This document shows, one piece after another, positions 1 to 9,244 of a stretch of 34,616 nt of DNA (positions within the stretch are counted from its first letter, which is position 1; each line of letters opens with the position of its first letter). Source of the stretch: Mesotaenium endlicherianum (Eukaryota; Streptophyta; Zygnematophyceae; Zygnematales; Mesotaeniaceae). The notes below the pieces were generated by a model that saw only the letters and a list, made by a program, of their open reading frames with translations, made no database searches and was not told the origin of the DNA. Location of the stretch: positions 188,802-223,417 of the forward strand of contig WELA01003638.1 in the NCBI GenBank assembly GCA_009602735.1. Direction: 5' to 3'. The translations under genes were made by a program, and so were the position numbers.

Positions 1-68
1 AGATTACTTGCTGATATAAAGATCTTTATTAATTGTTAATCGCCTATCGGGTAAGACGATTCATTTCA
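1..68 (+). repeat. 3' end of 5' LTR, family A copy 1
   Basis: Matches the last 68 bases of the LTR at 6254-7025 and ends in GATTCATTTCA directly before the primer-binding site. The rest of this LTR lies left of the window. Confidence 0.9.
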
Positions 69-69
69 G

Positions 70-81
70 TGGTCTCGGAGC
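70..81 (+). other. Primer-binding site (initiator-Met tRNA type), copy 1
   Basis: TGGTCTCGGAGC begins one base after the LTR end. Plant Ty3/gypsy elements commonly use TGGTATCAGAGC, complementary to the 3' end of initiator-Met tRNA. This copy differs at two positions; copy 2 (19879-19890) reads TGGTATCGGAGC and differs at one. Confidence 0.75.
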
Positions 82-102
82 AGTTATCACAGTCTTCTTT
101 GT

Positions 103-913
103 ATGGTAAGGACAAGGTCTCAAACTAGCAACTCCCGAGACATGGAGAACCAGGATAACGAGAATGTCGAAAACCAGGCGGAAAGCCATGTAGCGGGAAA
201 CCGTACCTATTCGGAAGCAGTAGCAGATACTGCAGCTAGAATCGCTGCAGATGCGGCAACTGCTATTGCCTCAGTCGCAGCTCAGCAAGCTGAGGAGGAG
301 ATAGCCAGACTAGAAGCTGAACAAGTAGCAAAGGCCGCTGAAGATATACAAAGGAGGGAAGGACAGCCAGCTGACGAGCGCACTGTTGAAGAACTTATGG
401 CATCAAGGGCCAATGTTCTGAACCCACCTCCTGCCGTACAACTCAATGTACCCCTAGGTCAAGTACGTGACCGGCTGAATGCGGCAGGAATTGCTGCTGC
501 AAGAGCAAGAGGGATTGTTGGGGACACTACTCAGCGAGTAGATGCCAATGCTGCTGCTGCATTTGCTAATCTACCACCCCAAAATGTAGACTTGGGAGCA
601 TTGTTCGTTCAGATGCAGTCGCAAATGGCGACCATGTATCAGTCCCAGCAGGAGGACAAAAGAATCATAATGTCCCTACTCCGGGACAGAGACCAACTGG
701 GGTCTCACACCACTAGTGGTGGTGGCCGAGGGCCTAGTAAGCCCAAGCCGAAACCTCCCCAGGACTATGATCCTGAGGGAAACAGAAAATATTACCTGAT
801 CAAGTTTCTCGCGGATGTTGAGCAGTGGCTGGAGAACTACCCAGAACTGCAAGATCACGAGAAGGTCAGGCACACCGGTGCGCTACTGAAAGGCAGTGCC
901 GCAGACTGGTGGC
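103..913 (+). CDS. gag: Gag polyprotein, N-terminal part (cut at an N)
   Basis: Gag forms the cytoplasmic capsid that packages element RNA. The frame opens at MVRTRSQTSN, 21 bases after the primer-binding site; copy 2 starts at the same place (19857). Residues about 30-100 are Ala/Glu-rich and probably helical. A Pro-rich linker near residues 205-225 (GPSKPKPKPPQDYDPEG) precedes the start of the retrotransposon-gag domain (YYLIKFLADVEQW...KGSAADWW), which stops at about residue 270 where base 914 is N. By comparison with copy 2, the rest of the capsid domain, the CCHC zinc knuckle and most of the protease, about 1.13 kb, are absent here. Bases after the N belong to protease/RT in another frame, so the open frame running to 939 is artificial beyond 913. 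Confidence 0.85.
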
Positions 914-914
914 N
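914..914. other. Single N covering a gag-protease deletion or collapsed gap
   Basis: Sequence left of the N matches copy 2 at about 19047 and sequence right of it matches copy 2 at about 17920. The N therefore stands for about 1.13 kb of missing element, either an assembly gap or a real deletion. Confidence 0.85.
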
Positions 915-915
915 G

Positions 916-3900
916 CTGGAAGAGGTACAGTTAAAGTGAGAGGAGCCAGTGATGGGCAGACTGACTTGGCACCCACCAGTGCTCTTCCTCTTGTCCTGTG
1001 TGGATGGCAAATGAAGGAAAAGAAGAGGCTTCCAGAAGGATGCAAGTTGCTGAATGCAATGGAGTTCGTCAAAAGCTGGAACCAGAAGGAAGACAGAATG
1101 TTCTGTCTGCTGCTAAGAGAGGTACCTCCTCAACCTGAAGAAGTGGTTGAGAAAAAGGTAAGCCCTCCGGAGCACCCTACTGCTGCAAAAATTGTTGCTC
1201 AGTACACTGATGTGTTTAACATGCCTCCAGGACTACCCCCTAAAAGGGAAGTAGATCATAGGATTGATCTATTACCTGGTAGCCAGCCACCCTGGCAACG
1301 CACTTATGGCTTGTCTTATTTGGAGAGCGAGGAGTTGAAAACACAGATTGCAGAGCTGGAGGAAAATGGTTACATTTCTCCCAGTAAATCACCGTACGGC
1401 GCACCTATCCTATTTGTTAAGAAAAAGGATGGCAGTATGCGGATGTGTGTGGATTACAGAGCCCTGAACAGAATTACAGTAAAGAACAAGTATGCTTTAC
1501 CCAGAATCGAGGACTTGCTTGATACCCTGTCTGGCGCTAAGGTGTTCAGTAAGATAGATCTCAAGAGTGGTTATCATCAAATCAGAATTGCTGAGGGGGA
1601 TGAACACAAGACTGCTTTCCGCACACGTTATGGACACTATGAGTTCAACGTGATGCCATTTGGACTGACTAATGCTCCTGCTACCTTTATGGGTGCTATG
1701 AATGACATTTTCAGACCTTATTTGGATAAGTTTGTGCAAGTTTTCCTGGATGATATTTTAATTTTCTCTAAAGATGAAGCTCAGCACACTGAACACTTAA
1801 AGAAAGTGCTGGACACTCTGCGGAAAAATCACTTGTATGCTAAAATGAGCAAGTGTGATTTCTTTAAGGAAAGTATTGAATTCTTAGGCCACGTTGTCAG
1901 TAAAGAGGGCATCAGTGTGGATCCTAAGAAAGTCCAGACCATAAGGGACTGGCCAGTACCACAGTCTGTCTCTGAAGTTAGATCCTTCCTCGGGTTGGCT
2001 AACTACTATAGGAGATTTATTGAGAATTATTCCACAAAGGCCAGTAAACTGACTGACCTTACTAAGAAAGACATCGGGTATGTGTGGGGGGAAGAGCAGC
2101 AGGCTGCCTTCCAGACCCTTAAAGATGCCCTTTGTTCTGCCCCAGTGCTAGCCGTGTATGACCCCAGCAAACCGGTGCAGGTGGTTACTGATGCCTCTGA
2201 TTTTGCCATGGGTGCTATTTTGTTGCAGCCTGCTGACAAAACCACAAAGGATGGTAAGGTACGGCAGGAGTGGCATCCTGTGTTGTATGAGTCTATGAAA
2301 TTTAATCCAGCGGAGATTAATTACTCAGTGCATGATAAAGAGCTGCTAGCTATCATTCATGTACTCAAACAGTGGAGAGCATACTTACATGGTAAAGCTT
2401 TTAAGGTGATTACAGATCATCTAGCTCTGACCCACTTTCAGAAGAAGTCCAAGCTGTCGAGGAGGGAGAACCGCTGGAGCCAGATGCTGGAGCAGTTCCA
2501 AGTCCAGATCGACTACAAACCAGGGAAGTTGAATCCTGCTGATGCACTCTCTAGAAGACCTGACTTGCAAGAAAGGAACTTTAGTCAGCATGCTGTAGAT
2601 AAAGTCCTGTGTGCACTCACTTCACTAAAGGTGAAAAAGTCCTTCCTTGAACAACTTAGGAAAGCCTACCTTTCTGACCCAACATTTGAGCCCAGCCCCA
2701 CTACTGGTGTGTGTCGTGCTACTGCACTCGGGTATAAGCTCAAGGGAGGGGTCTGGGTGACTGAAACCACTTCAGGCAGGCTGAAGCTGGTCATTCCTAA
2801 TAACTTGGAAATAAGGTCTCTCTTACTGAGTCAAGCTCATGACAGTCTCCTGGGTGGACATTTGGGGCAGGCCAAAACTGTTGGCAAACTGGCAAAACAT
2901 TATCATTGGGAGGGGTTACCCCGGGAGGTCTTGAAATATGTCAAGTCCTGTGACCAGTGTCAGAGAAATAAGTCTCGGCACACACCACCCGGAGGTCTCT
3001 TGCAACCGCTACCCATCCCAGCGGGACGCTGGGAAACTATATCCATGGACTGGGTGGTCTCACTACCAAGAACTGCCAACGGGCATGATTCAATACTGGT
3101 AGTCGTGGATAAACTGACAAAAATGGTCATTTTTATCCCCACAACTGTCAAAGTGACTGCACTCGAAACAGCGAGACAGTTTTACAACCATGTAGTATGC
3201 CAACATGGGCTCCCTTCTAATATCATCTCAGACAGAGACTCAAAATTCACCTCTAAGTTCTGGAGAGCTTTAATGGGGTTAATGGGAGTCAAACAGCTGC
3301 TCAGCACAGCAAACCACCCTCAGACTGATGGGCAGACTGAAAGAACTAACCGAGTTCTGCAGGAGGTGCTGAGAGCATATATTAACCAAAAACAAGATAA
3401 TTGGGATGACCTGTTGCCTCAAATTCAGTTTGCGGTCAACAGTGCGGTGCACGCGTCAACGGGCAAAACTCCTTTTGAACTCAGCCTGGGTAGAGTCCCT
3501 AAGTCTCCTCTAGATGTGCTAGGGGAATCTTTAACTCACCCTGAAGGGATTGACAACCCGGTCTCCCTCCAGTTAACTCAGGAGTTTGCTGACACCCTGT
3601 CAGAAGTCCAACGAAACTTGCACACGGCCCAAGAAAACCAACAAAAATACGCTAATCAACACCGTCGGGAACTGACATTTTCCAAGGGGGATTTAGTCAA
3701 ACTGCATTCTCAGCACCTGTACCTCCCTGGTGTGGTCAAGAAAAAGCTTGGCCCTGTCTGGGTCGGTCCATATTCGGTGGTCCGTCGTGTCGGTCAGAAT
3801 GCTTACAAACTGAACATGTCAGCTGAATACAAGGGGCACCCGGTCTTTAATGTCTCCTTCCTGGAACCGTACATCAAAGGTGATACACTGTTCACAGGTC

Positions 3901-4142
3901 GGTTCCCTGTCCAACCGGGACCGGTCCCCGCTGTCCGGGACGGCGACCCTGAGGAATATGAGGTCGATGAGATTTTAGACGCTCGCTCGGTCCGTCGATC
4001 GTCTAAATATGTCATGAAATACCTCATTCGATGGAAGGGTTACGATGCCTCTGGGGACACTTGGGAGTTTAAGGACCACTTGACCAATGCCAAAGGGGCG
4101 TTGACACGGTTCCACCTTCGGGCCGCTGGAGTCCCTCCATAA
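916..4142 (+). CDS. pol: Pol polyprotein: protease tail, RT, RNase H, integrase, chromodomain
   Basis: Copies element RNA into DNA and integrates it. The frame enters after the N ([13 protein letters not shown], the end of the protease region) and stays open to TAA at 4140-4142. RT: VDYRALN near 1449 and FLDD at 1743-1754. RNase [12 protein letters not shown] near 2185, then ELLAI and ITDHLALT. Integrase: an HHCC zinc-binding region at about 2834-2970 and a catalytic triad of Asp 3048-3050 (MDWVV), Asp 3231-3233 (SDRDSKF) and Glu 3339-3341 ([10 protein letters not shown]), spacing DX35E. Chromodomain: about 3951-4118, [10 protein letters not shown]...[16 protein letters not shown]. All catalytic residues from RT onward are present, but protease and gag C-terminus are missing, so as assembled the copy is non-autonomous. 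In copy 2 gag and pol share one frame, so this was probably a single Gag-Pol polyprotein. Confidence 0.92.
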
Positions 4143-4385
4143 CTGTCATTTCAGTTGACACGGGAAGGTGACAGGCGGTCCTGTCTCCATTTAAGTTGGA
4201 GGGGAAAATATATGACAGTTAGTGAGCGAGAGCGATAAAAACACACTCATACGTTTATGTGTAGCGCATCGCAACTACGTCAACTTTTAGCAATCATCCT
4301 GTAAGGTAAACTGCAGCGAAGTCACTATACTAAATACTAACATACTTCCTGCAATCCCTATGACAAAGGTCCATATCCTACTAAC
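4143..4385 (+). other. Pol-ORF3 spacer with hairpin and internal PPT-like tract
   Basis: Directly after the pol stop lies a perfect hairpin, GACAGG-CGGT-CCTGTC (4170-4185), then seven bases later AAGTTGGAGGGG (4193-4204), nearly the same purine tract that precedes the 3' LTR. Copy 2 keeps both at 14799-14814 and 14777-14791. The rest has no ORF and ends in TGTGCAG|G just before the inner ATG of ORF3, a possible splice acceptor. Confidence 0.7.
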
Positions 4386-6140
4386 TTGTGCCCTGGTTAC
4401 ATGTGCAGGATGGCGCCCACCACACAAAAGGAGGACAGAAAGCGCAAGGCAGAAGAAGCCAGGAGGACAATGAAGCAATACCAGAAGGAGCTGGCGGCGA
4501 CGTCCCTCACCAGGAGAGAACAAGAAAGGGTCCGCAAGCAACAAGAGGCGGCAGAAGAGGCACAGAAGAAGAAGGATCAGGAAGCGGAAAACCTCAGGAA
4601 GGCTGAGGAGAAGAGACAGAAGAAACAGCAAGAAGAAGCGGAAAACCTCAAAAATGCTGAGGAGGAGAGACAGAAGAAACAGCAAGAAGAAGCGGCAGCG
4701 GCAGAAGAGGAGAAAAGAAGAAAGATTGAAGCGGACAGACAGAAGAGCTTGGCCACTTACAGGTATACTGTGGTGGGTGGCCAAAACTTCGATAACCTGA
4801 AGGAAGCATTGCTGGCAGCCCAGGAGATCAACAGGCTGGAACAGACAACACTGCTACAGAAGGAAGGAGCTACAGCACTGGACAGGTACATCGAGACACA
4901 CACCGGCGTGGTCCTTTACGAAGATTATGCTAAGATGGTGGGCTATACAGCAGAGCAGGCCCGGTATCTCGCAGATGATTCAGAGGACAAGCCGGTCCCC
5001 ATACCGGGAATAGTGGGAGATCAGAGACTCATCCGGATGGTGAGCATGCGGCCCGATAGCTTTAAGGATACGGTATTCTACCTCACACTCCTGCCAGCTT
5101 ACAATGAAGTTGAGAGAAGGAGCTGGGAGTACTTGGCCAGGGAAGCAGGACAGCAGATGTTCTCTCCCCACTGGTTCCCGTGTAAACTGAGGAAGGCTGA
5201 GCACGGACCCCAGTACTACCAGCAGCCAACAGACTGGAGGTGGATGACCGTCACAAATAAGAAGCAGGAGTGTGACCGAGCCCAACCGGATGACTTCCAC
5301 TATGGCCTAGACGGCTATCTCATCCTACCACCTCACATTGCCCCTTGGGACCCCAGGCTGAATGGATGCCTGAGCAATATGAATGCAGAGACCAAGGAAC
5401 ATAGGAGGAGGGGAAGAGAGTACTTCTCTAAGGGAAAGCATGCCTTTGTCAAATGGGCAAAGAATGCAGGCCGGATAGATATCAGTAGGCTGAAGGCCAA
5501 GCAACCTCCAGCGCGCCCTAAGAAAGGGAGGTCGGTAGACTACTCCATGTCTACTAGGGAGCAGGACGACTTAGTGGACGAGACCCCTACTCTCTCCGAG
5601 GAGGAGGATGAGGAGGATGAGGAAGAAGAACAAGGCAGAGGAGAAGCATCAGCAGCAGGTACTCAGGATACCCAGGGACAGGCAGTGGCACTTCCTAAAG
5701 AACCACGATCAGGTGTGTGGAATGTGATCCCCGTTATGGCGACAACTGGACCCCGCGCTCGCTCCCCCAGCCCACCTGCCCAAGCAGGGGAAGAAGCTGA
5801 TCTGACTGTACTGGGCAGCAGACACAGACAGAAATCCCCAGAGGACAGGGGTGCCAGAAGAGGGACACGCGGGTGGGCCAGAGGTATGCCAGCCTCCCCC
5901 TCCGCTCAGGGGCATGTACCTCTAGCCAATGTATTTCAGCATCCTACTGGAATGCCTGTCTATGTGGGAATCAACACCCAAGTGGTTGAAGAGCAGGCCA
6001 CCATCCTCCGTTCTCCTCGAGGGCCAACTTTAGAGCAAACAGGGTTCTTTAGAAGGCCAGCTGACAGACCTAGAGGGCTGTCCAGATCTAGGTCCAGATC
6101 TCCGTCTCCTGACCCTGAAGCCCCAGGAACAACCCCTTAA
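4386..6140 (+). CDS. ORF3, extra protein of unknown function in env position (subtype I)
   Basis: I do not recognise this protein. The open frame is 584 codons. The natural start is probably the inner ATG at 4410 (residue 9, MAPTTQKEDRKRK), since the diverged homologues begin MTQKSE and MPTNQKE. Residues 12-120 are a Lys/Glu/Gln-rich predicted coiled coil containing an 18-residue unit twice (4581-4634 and 4635-4688). Residues 121-370 are the conserved core: YRYTVVGGQNFDNL, YAKMVGYT (181-188), RLIRM, YNEVERRSWEYLA (239-251), HWFPCKL, PTDWRWMT (281-288), PPHIAPWDPRL (315-325), FSKGKHAFVKWA (347-358). Residues 405-416 are acidic. A second conserved patch, HVPLANVFQHPTGMPVYV, lies at 510-527, and an RS-rich tail at 553-574. 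No signal peptide or membrane helix is visible, so it does not look like an envelope protein. Charge layout suggests nucleic-acid or nuclear binding, which is inference only. Homologous pieces lie at 9495, 12872, 29482 and 30877. Confidence 0.88.
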   Translation: MCPGYMCRMAPTTQKEDRKRKAEEARRTMKQYQKELAATSLTRREQERVRKQQEAAEEAQKKKDQEAENLRKAEEKRQKKQQEEAENLKNAEEERQKKQQEEAAAAEEEKRRKIEADRQKSLATYRYTVVGGQNFDNLKEALLAAQEINRLEQTTLLQKEGATALDRYIETHTGVVLYEDYAKMVGYTAEQARYLADDSEDKPVPIPGIVGDQRLIRMVSMRPDSFKDTVFYLTLLPAYNEVERRSWEYLAREAGQQMFSPHWFPCKLRKAEHGPQYYQQPTDWRWMTVTNKKQECDRAQPDDFHYGLDGYLILPPHIAPWDPRLNGCLSNMNAETKEHRRRGREYFSKGKHAFVKWAKNAGRIDISRLKAKQPPARPKKGRSVDYSMSTREQDDLVDETPTLSEEEDEEDEEEEQGRGEASAAGTQDTQGQAVALPKEPRSGVWNVIPVMATTGPRARSPSPPAQAGEEADLTVLGSRHRQKSPEDRGARRGTRGWARGMPASPSAQGHVPLANVFQHPTGMPVYVGINTQVVEEQATILRSPRGPTLEQTGFFRRPADRPRGLSRSRSRSPSPDPEAPGTTP

Positions 6141-6218
6141 GGTGACACGCTGAAGAGGCAGTCAGTAAGGGAGGCTGGTCAGGTTCAGTTCCCTTATTTA
6201 AAATTTCTGCAGTTTAAT

Positions 6219-6253
6219 GTTGTCGAGGCGACAACAAGTTAAGTTGGAGGGAT
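6219..6253 (+). other. Hairpin and polypurine tract before the 3' LTR, copy 1
   Basis: GTTGTCG-AGG-CGACAAC (6219-6235) forms a perfect 7-bp stem. Five bases later comes AAGTTGGAGGGA (6241-6252), the polypurine primer for plus-strand DNA synthesis, directly before the LTR. The other two family A copies keep the same arrangement. Confidence 0.8.
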
Positions 6254-7025
6254 TGTAATGAATCAGTATATTAGTGGATATAATATTCATTTAAATATAA
6301 TAGTTAATTAAGTTCAGCCTGCTGAACTTTAGTTATTAGTCAGTCTGCTAGACTTTAGCTAATAGTCAGTCTGCTAGACTTTAGCTAATAGTCAGTCTGC
6401 TGGACTTTACATAATTATCAGTTTGCTGACTCAGTCGAAAGCAGCAGGCTGAAAGTCCATATAAGTCAGCTTGCTGACACATTCTTTGACAGCCAGCTGA
6501 CTTCCGTACTCGGTAGCAGCGAACTGCCTTGATATGCATCTAAGTGCGATATGCTAGATGAATGGCCAGATGACATCCCTATGATGGATGGCTATTCGGG
6601 ATGATGGGAGATGGCGGTGGATTTGGTTAACCGAGGTCCTACCAACGTGGTTAACTCCCGGGTAGGCGGTGCCATCGCACTGACCGTTGAACAGTAAACT
6701 CATTCCATGTACATACGCTAGGATTGCTCTCGAGTTCGGCATTCGGAAACGAGGCCAACTCTCTTGTACAGCTTACTGAGAGAGATCTGAATCCAAGGCG
6801 AGAAGCCATTGATACGCACTGTCTTCTAACCTTGCTTATGTATGAGTTTACTGATTTGCATTATTGATGCTAGTTTACTCTCATTTGACTGACGAGTTTT
6901 ATTCCCTGCTAGTGTATTGTCCTTTGCCGTTTAACTAGTTAACGGAAATACCATAAAAGATTACTTGCTGATATAAAGATCTTTATTAATTGTTAATCGC
7001 CTATCGAGTAAGACGATTCATTTCA
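6254..7025 (+). repeat. 3' LTR, family A copy 1 (772 bp)
   Basis: Runs TGTAATGAATC ... GATTCATTTCA; the ends are an 11-bp inverted repeat with one mismatch. Four 26-bp tandem units lie at 6312-6415 near the U3 start, each with a CAG-N-TGCTG-like dyad. A block well conserved in all copies, including a CCTACC...GGTAGG stem (6638-6666), follows. Small open frames inside it are LTR sequence, not genes. Confidence 0.9.
6460..6465 (+). promoter_or_regulatory. Possible TATA box in LTR A
   Basis: TATAAG lies downstream of the U3 repeats, where an LTR promoter would be expected. It is not kept in the LTR at 32257-32989, so support is weak. Confidence 0.3.
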
Positions 7026-7108
7026 CCGCTGCACTCTCTAGTATGATGGCAACTAGTTCCTTTCCTCGTGAGTCACTACGCTTCCACTAGGGCACTTTGC
7101 CCCTTTCA
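7026..7108 (+). repeat. 3' end fragment of an LTR of family B
   Basis: Reverse complement of 20717-20800 with few changes, ending GCCCCTTTCA. It is in + orientation while the adjoining integrase is on the - strand, so the two do not belong to one intact element. Copy 1 of family A abuts its left side. Confidence 0.75.
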
Positions 7109-9244
7109 ATAAACGCTTGTGTAGTAGGAACCTGTGTCTCCTTGGCCTTCTCCAACAAGATGTTCCCTGGATGATATACTTCTCTCCCATAAACCATGGT
7201 GAATGGTGACTGCTTGGTCGATCCCTGCATGCTGTTGTTGTAGGCAAACTCCAATCCTGGTAGCTTCTTGTCCCACTCTGAAGGGTCCTCCATAGTGAAA
7301 CTCCTGAGCACCACTTGCAGAGTTCTGTTGAGCCTCTCACTCTGCGCGTCTGTCTGAGGATGATAGGAAGTGCTCATACTCAGCTTGGTCCCCATCAAAG
7401 TAAACAATGACCGCCAAAAATTGCTAGAAAATCTTGGATCCCGATCCGAAACAATCATCTTCGGCAACCCATGTAGCTTGAAAATATGATCAAAGAACAG
7501 CCGTGCCACATCTGCTGCCGTAGAAGTCTCCTTCATGGGAATGAAGTGTGCCATCTTGCTGAGTTTATCAGACACAACCCATACTGCATCGTGCCCTTGA
7601 CCACTCATTGGTAAAGATGTGACGAAGTCCATAGCAATCTGCTCCCAAGTATACTCTGGAATAGGTAGGGGCTGCAATGCACCTTCTTTCTTTTGATTTA
7701 GTGTTTTGTTACGTTGGCACGCATCGCAACTCCTGATCCACTCCTCGATGTCCTTGACCATTATTCTCCAATAGTAATCCCGCTTCAGCACGCTTGCCGT
7801 CTTCTCGCTTCCAAAGTGTCCAGCATATAAGCAATCATGATGCTCCGCAAGTAGTAAGTCTCGTAGCTCCTTAATGTCAGGTACCACCACTCTCTTGGAA
7901 TCACCATAATACCATATCCCGTCCTTCTTGTGCATACTCGAGTTGAACTCAACTGCTCCACCATCAGCATACTCTAAGTCTTCTTCATGACCTCCCTGAA
8001 GCTTCTCCTTGAAGTCCATACTCTCCTTGATGACTGAGACAGCTGCAAGGTCACACCTCCTGGATAAAGCGTCTGCAGGGTTGATCTTCCTAGGTGAGTA
8101 CTCAATCTTGTGGTCGAACTGTTGCAGAAACTCCATCCACCTTGCCTGTCTTGGTGTCAACGTTGGCTGCGTCATAAACTTCTCCAAGCTCTTGAGGTCG
8201 GTCTTGATAAACACCTTTCTTCCGTCCACATAACATCGCCAAATCCTCAAAGCCTGGATTATAGCCAACATCTCCCGCTCGTGTGCCGCATGGTTTTGCT
8301 CAGCAGGACTCAGCTTCCTGCTCTCATATGCCACAGGCTGCAATCCTTTCCCTTGGTCCTGGAGAAGAATGGCTCCCACTGCAAAGTTTGATGCGTCCGT
8401 GATGATGGTAAAAGGAAGTTCTGGACTGGCAATTCCCAACACAGGTGCCCATGTCAACAGCTCCTTAATCTTCTCAAAGGCTTGCTGCTCCTTGTCACCC
8501 CATAGCCACTTCTCCTGCTTCTTCAACATGTCTGTCAGCGGTGCACACACCTTGGCAAATCCTTCAATGAAACGTCGATAATAATTCGCCATGCCGAGGA
8601 AACTCCTGAGTTGATGAATATGAGCAGGGACCGGCCAATCTCTGACTGCTTGCACCTTCTTCTGTTCCACCTTGACTCCTTCAGCTCCCACTATATGTCC
8701 AAGAAATTCGACTTCATTGAGGTAGAAGTCGCACTTGCTCATCTTCCCATACAACTTTTGATTTCTCAAGACCTCCAACACCTTCCTCAGATGCTCCACA
8801 TGCTCTTCCAAGGTCTTCGAATAGATCAGGATGTCGTCCAAAAATACCACCACAAACTGGTCCAAGTAGGGTCTGAAGATACTATTCATGAGTCCCATCA
8901 ATGTGGCAGGTGCATTGGTCAATCCAAAAGGCATGACTGTGAACTCAAATAAACCATAGCGAGTCCTGAAAGCAGTCTTCTGAACGTCTCCTTCCGCAAT
9001 CCGTACCTGATGATAGCCACTCCTCAAATCGATCTTCGAGAAATACTTCGCCCCAACAAGCCTGTCAATCAACTCGTCCACTCAAGGAAGTGGGTACCTG
9101 TTCTTGATGGTGATCTTGTTGAGTGCCCGGTAGTCAACACACATCCTCATAGTCCCATCCTTCTTCTTTACAAATAAGACTGGCGCTGCAAATGGAGACT
9201 CGCTCGGTCGGATGAATTCCTTCTCCAATAACTCTGTCAGCTGT
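7109..9244 (-). pseudogene. pol: Family B Ty3/gypsy pol remnant: RT, RNase H, integrase
   Basis: A second gypsy family, clearly different from family A in sequence. RT begins abruptly at 9244 (LTELLEKEF), has VDYRALN, then an in-frame TGA at 9084-9082 inside the YPLP-VDEL motif, where Arg CGA is usual. After that the frame is open to the end: FLDD at about 8844-8833, RNase H with [11 protein letters not shown] and HEREMLAI, integrase zinc region HHDCLYAGH...CDACQ, and catalytic Asp (MDFVTSLP), Asp (SDRDPRF) and Glu ([10 protein letters not shown]). The integrase is cut at TTQAFIE near 7109, before its C-terminal domain, by the inverted LTR B end; the open frame runs on to 7087 only by chance. 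The upstream RT end is cut by an LTR A fragment at 9245. Two truncations and a nonsense codon make it dead. Confidence 0.9.

Larger units (their letters stand above)
1..7025 (+). mobile_element. Ty3/gypsy chromovirus, family A copy 1 (5'-truncated by window)
   Basis: The window opens inside the 5' LTR: bases 1-68 repeat 6958-7025 with one visible difference (G versus A in the CCTATCG-GTAAG stretch). Order: LTR end, primer-binding site, gag, gap, protease end/RT/RNase H/integrase/chromodomain, ORF3, hairpin, polypurine tract, complete 3' LTR. RT before integrase makes it Ty3/gypsy, and the C-terminal chromodomain places it with chromoviruses. The near-identical LTR ends and open pol and ORF3 frames suggest a fairly young copy. 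It appears to sit inside an LTR of family B, because LTR B sequence starts at 7026. The 5-bp target duplication cannot be tested, as the left flank lies outside the window. Confidence 0.9.

Noticed and set aside
4287..4784. Long antisense Leu/Phe-rich open frame
   Set aside because: It is the complement of the Lys/Glu-rich coiled-coil codons of ORF3, so composition explains it.
4386..6140. ORF3 as an envelope protein
   Set aside because: Position fits, but no signal peptide, transmembrane helix, furin-like site or cysteine pattern is visible.
6312..6415. CRISPR-like array
   Set aside because: Units are directly adjacent with no unique spacers, inside a retrotransposon LTR.
6601..6670. tRNA-like gene in the LTR
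   Set aside because: One stem and GGTTAAC words, but no cloverleaf, B box or CCA-side pairing could be drawn.
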